A stretch of DNA of 19,303 nucleotides, from the NCBI GenBank assembly GCA_024958995.1, contig JANXGZ010000184.1, forward strand, positions 1 through 19,303, given 5' to 3'. Every line of letters starts with the position of its first letter. Position 1 is the first letter of the stretch. Origin of the DNA: Methylococcales bacterium (lineage in GTDB: Bacteria > Pseudomonadota > Gammaproteobacteria > Methylococcales > UBA1147). Of this stretch, positions 14,799-19,303 are shown in pieces. Made by a program: the position numbers and the translations under genes. The notes beneath the pieces are model-generated. The model had not been told where the DNA came from and did not search any database. It saw nothing but the letters and a program-made list of their open reading frames with translations.

Positions 14799-15996
14799 AA
14801 CGTTTCGCCCTTCTCCGGATGTTGGACTGGATAACAAAATAGTCGATCAGGGGAGCAAACATGTTGCCGAACAGAATGGATAGCATCATGCCTTCCGCGA
14901 AAGCCGGATTGATCACCCTGATCAGTACCACCATCACGCCGACTAGCCCACCAAATATCCAGCGCCCAGTGTCGGTATTGGCAGCAGTCACCGGATCCGT
15001 TGCCATGAAAACCATTCCGAACGCGAAACCACCCATGGTCAGATGCCAGAACCAAGGTACGGAAAACATCGGGTTGCTATCGCTGCCAATCAGGTTAAAC
15101 AGCGTCGAGGTCAGAACCATACCGGCAAAGACCCCCAGCATGATCCTGTAGGAGGCCACCCGGGTGTAGAGCAGAAACACGGCCCCCAACAGGCAGGCAA
15201 GGGTGGAGGTTTCGCCGATCGACCCTTGGATCAATCCGAAAAAGGTCTGCATCCAGCCGATATCGGCTGCCGCAATCGCATCGATACCGCCCTGGGCAGC
15301 CAGCCCAAGCGGTGTCGCACCGCTGAAGCCATCGATCGCCGTCCATACCTCATCGCCTGACATCGATACCGGATACGCAAAGAACAGGAATGCCCGACCA
15401 GTCAGGGCCGGGTTCAGAAAATTCTTACCGGTGCCTCCGAAAACTTCTTTCCCGATCACGATACCGAAGGAAATTCCCAGGGCCACCTGCCACAACGGTA
15501 TATCGGGGGGTAGGATCAGGCTGAACAGCATGGAGGAAACTAGAAAGCCCTCGTTGATTTCGTGCCCGCGCATCACTGCGAAGAGCACTTCCCAGATGCC
15601 CCCAACAGCAAGTGTAACGATGTAGATTGGCACCCAGTACAAGGCGCCGTGGACAAAACAAGAAAAGGGATTCGAGGGGTTATAGCCGACCCAGTTTAGA
15701 ATACTACCTCGCCAGTTTCCGACCGCATCGAGTCCAAGGTCGGCCATTGCCTGGTTGGCCTGGTAACCCGTGTTGTACCAGGCCATCATGATACAGAAGA
15801 ACGTTGCAAACACCACGTAGGTCATCGTCCGCTTGAGGTCGATTCCGTCACGAACGTGTGTAGCCCCCTTCGTCACTTCCGAAGGGGTGTACAAAAAGGT
15901 ATCAACCATTTCGTAAATTCCGTAGAACCGCTCGAACCGCCCGCCTCGTTCGAAATAGGGTTCGAGACCGTCCAGAAATCGTCTTAATTTGGACAT
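14791..15996 (-). CDS. nqrB: Na+-NQR subunit B
   Basis: NqrB is the large membrane subunit with about ten helices; it holds riboflavin and a covalent FMN and forms the sodium path and part of the quinone site. The 401-residue protein has the flavinylation motif IDGFSGATPLG with Thr228 as the FMN acceptor, plus conserved MRGHEINEGF, FLNPALTGRAFLFFAYP and MATDPVTAA. The ATG overlaps the nqrA stop by one base (TAATG) with GGAAGGA directly upstream. Its stop lies inside nqrC. Length and motifs are standard. Confidence 0.97.
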   Translation of the reverse strand: MSKLRRFLDGLEPYFERGGRFERFYGIYEMVDTFLYTPSEVTKGATHVRDGIDLKRTMTYVVFATFFCIMMAWYNTGYQANQAMADLGLDAVGNWRGSILNWVGYNPSNPFSCFVHGALYWVPIYIVTLAVGGIWEVLFAVMRGHEINEGFLVSSMLFSLILPPDIPLWQVALGISFGIVIGKEVFGGTGKNFLNPALTGRAFLFFAYPVSMSGDEVWTAIDGFSGATPLGLAAQGGIDAIAAADIGWMQTFFGLIQGSIGETSTLACLLGAVFLLYTRVASYRIMLGVFAGMVLTSTLFNLIGSDSNPMFSVPWFWHLTMGGFAFGMVFMATDPVTAANTDTGRWIFGGLVGVMVVLIRVINPAFAEGMMLSILFGNMFAPLIDYFVIQSNIRRRAKRYV

Positions 15997-17348
15997 TATC
16001 CTTCCCGTTCTATTTGAATTAAGTTGCTTCTCAGTACCGGCCCGAAATCATGCTTTCCCGGATCTACGAAGGTACACAAGGCAAGATCTTCTTCATCAAG
16101 TTCAAGGCAACCGAGAGCCTGAGCGGTATCGGTATCCCCCACGACCAGCGCCTTGAGCAGGGGGGTCGGGAGAATATCCAGCGGGAACACCGATTCATAG
16201 GCTCCGATCGGCACGATGGCACGGGGGCTCCCGTTCTTGTTCGTGGTCAACCGGAAGGTACGTCCGGATTCCCGCCTAAGGCTGGACTGGAAGACGTTGA
16301 GCGCGGAGAATTTCTCTTTTCCCGGGACGATCCATCCAAAGAATTCGCGTTCACGCCCCTCCGGAACAACCGTAATCTGGTAGTGATACCGGCCCATATA
16401 GGCTGCCCAGTTCACGGCGTGATGACCGTGCAGGATCGAGCCGGAGATTACCCGGCTTTCGCTGTGTTCCAGTTCATCCTTCAGTAAATCCTCAGTACTT
16501 GCACAGATTCGGGTCCTGACCAGTTTTGGCTTCAGCACTTGGGAACCGGCGATCGAAATGACCCGTTCCACATCCACCTTGCCGCTGGTAAACAGCCGAC
16601 CGATGGCAAGAACCGCCTGGTACTTGGTCGACCAGACCGTTTTTTTCTCGTTGACTGGATCCAAGTAGTGGATATGCGTCCCGACGAGTCCTGCCGGATG
16701 TGGGCCAGCGAATTCGGCAACCTGAATACCTGGCAGATCTGGAACCGGAATCGTGGCACCCGGGGCCTTGCAAAGATAGATCTTCCCATCGGTCAACCTG
16801 GAAATTACGGTTAGGCCGTTGATAAAATCATCCTCCCTTTCACAGACAATCTTTTCCGGATCCGGCGCCAGAGGATTCGTGTCCATCGCCGTAATGAAAA
16901 TGGAATGCGGAGTGGTGCCTGCCTGCGGGATCATGCTGTAGGGGCGGGTCTTGAACGAAGTCCACATCCCGGACTTCAATAGAACATCCCGAATTTCGTC
17001 CGCCGCAATCGAATTCAGTTGAGCGGCTTTCCAAGCCGGAAACTTTTCGGCGTCGCTTCCTTCAAGGTCCACCACCACAGAACGTAGCACCCGTCGCGGC
17101 CCACGCAGGATAGATCGGACCCGCCCCGCACCGGGAGAAGTGAATCCCACGCCGGGATTTCTTTTGTCGGCAAAGAGGATCTGGCCAAGCTTGACCTGGT
17201 CACCCTCCTGAACCAGCATCTTCGGCTTAATCACGGGAAAGTCCTTGCCGAGCAGCGCTACCGAACCGATTTCCGGACCCTCATGGATCACCTGCTTTGG
17301 AGCACCATCAATCGGTACGTCCAATCCTTTCTTGAGTGTTATTAACAT
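15996..17348 (-). CDS. nqrA: Na+-NQR subunit A
   Basis: NqrA is the peripheral cytoplasmic subunit, needed for quinone reduction and for assembly. The 450-residue protein begins MLITLKKGLDVPIDGAP, the family start, followed by a barrel-sandwich region (KPKMLVQEGDQVKLGQILF) and the NqrA core (TRPYSMIPQAGTTPHSIFI, about 137-155, and GPHPAGLVGTHIHYLDPV). It is the first gene of the operon. The Shine-Dalgarno is weak (GGAT 8 bases upstream). A promoter candidate lies about 75 bases before the ATG. Confidence 0.97.
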   Translation of the reverse strand: MLITLKKGLDVPIDGAPKQVIHEGPEIGSVALLGKDFPVIKPKMLVQEGDQVKLGQILFADKRNPGVGFTSPGAGRVRSILRGPRRVLRSVVVDLEGSDAEKFPAWKAAQLNSIAADEIRDVLLKSGMWTSFKTRPYSMIPQAGTTPHSIFITAMDTNPLAPDPEKIVCEREDDFINGLTVISRLTDGKIYLCKAPGATIPVPDLPGIQVAEFAGPHPAGLVGTHIHYLDPVNEKKTVWSTKYQAVLAIGRLFTSGKVDVERVISIAGSQVLKPKLVRTRICASTEDLLKDELEHSESRVISGSILHGHHAVNWAAYMGRYHYQITVVPEGREREFFGWIVPGKEKFSALNVFQSSLRRESGRTFRLTTNKNGSPRAIVPIGAYESVFPLDILPTPLLKALVVGDTDTAQALGCLELDEEDLALCTFVDPGKHDFGPVLRSNLIQIEREG

Positions 17349-17426
17349 TTGGTTGCATCCAAAGCTGCAAGTTCAGCCCTTACCTTACCCGCGCAAAGCA
17401 CTGACTAGGAACCTAAAAAATTTAAA

Positions 17427-17455
17427 ATTCTTGAAGGAAGAATTAAACCGGTCAA
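17427..17455 (-). promoter_or_regulatory. candidate sigma70-type promoter of the nqr operon
   Basis: On the - strand, TTGACC (17455-17450, five of six consensus bases) lies 17 bases upstream of AAGAAT (17432-17427, four of six). The transcript would have a 5' UTR of about 70 bases starting in an AT-rich stretch, then running through to nqrA. Spacing and position fit, and no better pair was seen. Confidence 0.45.
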
Positions 17456-17850
17456 TTTAATCATATTCTACATGGAGCAACAAGCCATCGACCGCTCCAA
17501 AGACAACCCTGGATCCAGGATGATCGAATCAACAAGCGGTGCAAGCAATGGTTGCGACCAACGAAACCCCAATACTGGGCTTGTGGGCCAACACAGGCCC
17601 GACCCCAGAAAGAGAATTTCGGAGCTTTCGGCTCTCTCCAAAAACCCAGTACTGGGAACTGAAAGGGTCAGCCAGTTTATTTTCCCTTCCGTAGGCTTCA
17701 TATCCGACGTTGCTCACCCAAATCCCTCAAGTCGTCAGGAACCCCATTCCATTGCACCCGTTTCGGTAACGATTAAGGCAAAGTGCATCGTGCCTGCACT
17801 CGATTCTCAACCGCTACAGAACGGATCTGATCAGCACAAAGAGTGGGAAA
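17456..17850. other. non-coding interval between asd and nqrA with paired palindromes
   Basis: No believable gene on either strand. Two related palindromes, CCCAATACTGGG (17568-17579) and CCCAGTACTGGG (17645-17656, perfect), can pair with each other at 11 of 12 bases. The 65 bases between them hold a hairpin GGGCC/GGCCC (17585-17589 with 17596-17600) and a hairpin GAGC/GCTC around 17622-17634. On the - strand the right-hand palindrome is followed by TTTTT, so it may contribute to asd termination. In many relatives fimV follows asd; no trace of it is seen. Confidence 0.5.
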
Positions 17851-18873
17851 CTAGAGGTAGTTCTGCAATAAGATTTCGGCAATCTGGACGCTGTTCAGGG
17901 CTGCACCCTTGCGAACATTGTCTCCTACCACCCACATGTTCAACCCCCGGGGATGAGAAATATCCTCACGGATCCTGCCCACATAGACATCGTCATTGCC
18001 GGCCGATTCGGTAACCGCCGTCGGGTATCCGCCATCCTTATGTTCGTCCATCACACGGATCCCGGACGCATTGCCCAGTAACTCCCGCGCCTGAGCCGCC
18101 GTGATCTTGTCCCTGGTCTCGATGTGAACGGCCTCTGAATGGCCGAAGAACACAGGAACTCGAACAGCAGTCGGATTGACCTGGATCGAATTATCTCCAA
18201 GGATCTTCCGGGTTTCCCAGACCATTTTCATTTCTTCCTTGGTATAGCCGTTGTCCATGAACACATCGATGTGCGGCAAGACATTGAACGCGATCTGCTT
18301 GGGATAAACCCGGGCTTCCACCTCACGGCTGTTGAAAATGGCCATGGTCTGTTTGGCTAGTTCATCCACCGCCAACTTGCCCGAACCCGATACCGCCTGG
18401 TAAGTCGCCACGTTGATTCTCTCGATCCCGACCGCTTGGTGAATCGGCTTCAAAGCCACTACCATCTGAATCGTGGAGCAGTTCGGATTGGCAATGATTC
18501 CTCGTGTCGTGTAACCAGCGACATCATCTGGATTTACTTCCGGCACCACCAATGGTATGTCGTCGTCGTACCTGAATTCCGAGGTATTGTCGACGACGAC
18601 GCAGCCTGCCGCTACCGCACGCGGAGCATATTTCCGCGAAATACCGGCGCCAGCCGAAAACAGCCCAATCTGAACATCGGAAAAATCGAACTCAGCTAGA
18701 TCCTGGACTGTGAGGTACCGCCCACCGAATTCAACCTTCTTTCCGACTGATCGGCTACTCGCGAGTGGGTAGACTTTAGTCACCGGAAAATTCCGCTGCT
18801 GCAGAATAGACAGCATGGTTTCCCCGACTGCGCCGGTTACCCCGACTACGGCTACGTTTACTGTTTTGCTCAT
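17851..18873 (-). CDS. asd: aspartate-semialdehyde dehydrogenase
   Basis: Asd reduces beta-aspartyl phosphate with NADPH to aspartate semialdehyde, the branch point to lysine/diaminopimelate, threonine and methionine. The 340-residue protein has the nucleotide-binding GVTGAVG (11-17), the catalytic Cys132 in ANPNCSTIQ, the QAVSGSGK segment and His245 in FFGHSEA. It belongs to the subgroup with the VAVVGVTGAVG start, not the E. coli Asd subgroup (which begins VGFIGWRGMVG). The ATG at 18873 has only a weak AAGAA upstream. It follows leuB by 73 bases on the same strand; a GGCC..GGCC hairpin with a GCAA loop lies in the gap at about 18912-18928. Confidence 0.95.
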   Translation of the reverse strand: MSKTVNVAVVGVTGAVGETMLSILQQRNFPVTKVYPLASSRSVGKKVEFGGRYLTVQDLAEFDFSDVQIGLFSAGAGISRKYAPRAVAAGCVVVDNTSEFRYDDDIPLVVPEVNPDDVAGYTTRGIIANPNCSTIQMVVALKPIHQAVGIERINVATYQAVSGSGKLAVDELAKQTMAIFNSREVEARVYPKQIAFNVLPHIDVFMDNGYTKEEMKMVWETRKILGDNSIQVNPTAVRVPVFFGHSEAVHIETRDKITAAQARELLGNASGIRVMDEHKDGGYPTAVTESAGNDDVYVGRIREDISHPRGLNMWVVGDNVRKGAALNSVQIAEILLQNYL

Positions 18874-18946
18874 TGGTTCTTACTGTTCAAGTTGAAGTTT
18901 TGGCCGCTTGCGCAGGCCGAGAAGCTGGTTCTAGCTAATAGCCCTG

Positions 18947-19303
18947 TCAAAGGCCTTGTGCCACCTCATGCATGGCCGCGATAACCGCATCGCCCATCTC
19001 GGAGGTACTGACCTCCTGCAGCCCGGCCGAATGAATGTCCGGTGTTCGGACCCCTCTTTCTAAAGCCACTTGCACAGCTTGATCGACCAGATCCGCGGCA
19101 TCGCTTTCCGCGAAGGTATAGCGGAGCAACATGGAAACCGACAGGATCGTGGCCAGCGGGTTGGCCCGGCCGAGGCCGGCGATGTCCGGCGCTGAACCGT
19201 GGATCGGCTCATACATACCCTTGCCGTCGACGTCGAGAGATGCCGAAGGCAACATACCAATGGAGCCGGTCAACATCGATGCACAATCGGAAAGGATGTC
19301 GCC
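18947..19303 (-). CDS. leuB: 3-isopropylmalate dehydrogenase, C-terminal part
   Basis: LeuB carries out the NAD-dependent oxidative decarboxylation of 3-isopropylmalate in leucine synthesis. Only the last 118 residues are in the window; the frame is open to the right edge (GDILSDCASMLTGSIGMLPSAS). Diagnostic are GSIGMLPSAS, MYEPIHGSAPDIAG (nucleotide-binding region) and NPLATILSVSMLLRY. An internal ATG at 19276 is not the real start. The leuB-asd order matches the leuCDB-asd arrangement common in gammaproteobacteria. Confidence 0.96.
   Translation of the reverse strand, partial: GDILSDCASMLTGSIGMLPSASLDVDGKGMYEPIHGSAPDIAGLGRANPLATILSVSMLLRYTFAESDAADLVDQAVQVALERGVRTPDIHSAGLQEVSTSEMGDAVIAAMHEVAQGL

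Noticed and set aside
17472..18014. 180-codon + strand ORF overlapping the end of asd
   Set aside because: It is a shadow of asd at its right end and runs through palindromic non-coding sequence at its left; the translation is not protein-like.
1..19303. CRISPR array, tRNA, rRNA or insertion sequence
   Set aside because: No regularly spaced direct repeats, no tRNA arm pattern and no transposase-like protein were seen on either strand.

Overview
The window is a piece of a gammaproteobacterial chromosome. The case for this is a type I DNA polymerase with an intact proofreading domain, a leuB-asd pair, a complete nqrABCDEF-apbE-nqrM operon, and YcgN, RNase AM (YciV) and exonuclease I homologues whose sequences follow the gammaproteobacterial members closely. 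A MxaD-like periplasmic protein hints at a lineage that has, or had, PQQ-dependent alcohol oxidation. The species cannot be named from the sequence. No transposase, integrase, CRISPR array, tRNA or rRNA was found.

Left part, + strand: the 3' three quarters of polA (1-2091), then a run of four hairpins ending in a strong intrinsic terminator (about 2131-2261) that looks like a small RNA gene in the slot that holds spf (Spot 42) or ersA in other gammaproteobacteria. Next come an O6-alkylguanine-DNA alkyltransferase (ogt), a PHP-domain phosphoesterase of the YciV/Rnm family, a gene-poor stretch of about 1.3 kb holding one believable small ORF (4326-4577), and a YcgN-type cysteine-cluster protein.

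Middle part, - strand (genes read right to left): a CBS-domain pair protein, exonuclease I (sbcB), a MxaD-like SRPBCC periplasmic protein coupled to a seven-bladed YVTN beta-propeller, and a 94-residue conserved-looking small protein with a possible operator over its promoter.

Right part, - strand: partial leuB, asd, a 395-base non-coding stretch with paired palindromes, then a promoter and the nqr operon. NqrA-F form the membrane Na+-translocating NADH:quinone oxidoreductase. ApbE attaches FMN to threonines of NqrB and NqrC, and NqrM, a 59-residue membrane protein that is easy to miss, is the known maturation factor. The operon is tightly packed, with overlapping stops and starts at A/B, B/C and D/E. 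Together these genes build and mature one respiratory sodium pump.

The best candidates for something undescribed are the polA-linked RNA with three C-rich (anti-Shine-Dalgarno-like) loops, the MxaD-like/YVTN periplasmic pair with no dehydrogenase beside it, the N-terminally extended NqrC with a changed flavinylation motif, and the paired-palindrome structure between asd and nqrA. No clearly novel multi-gene system is visible.
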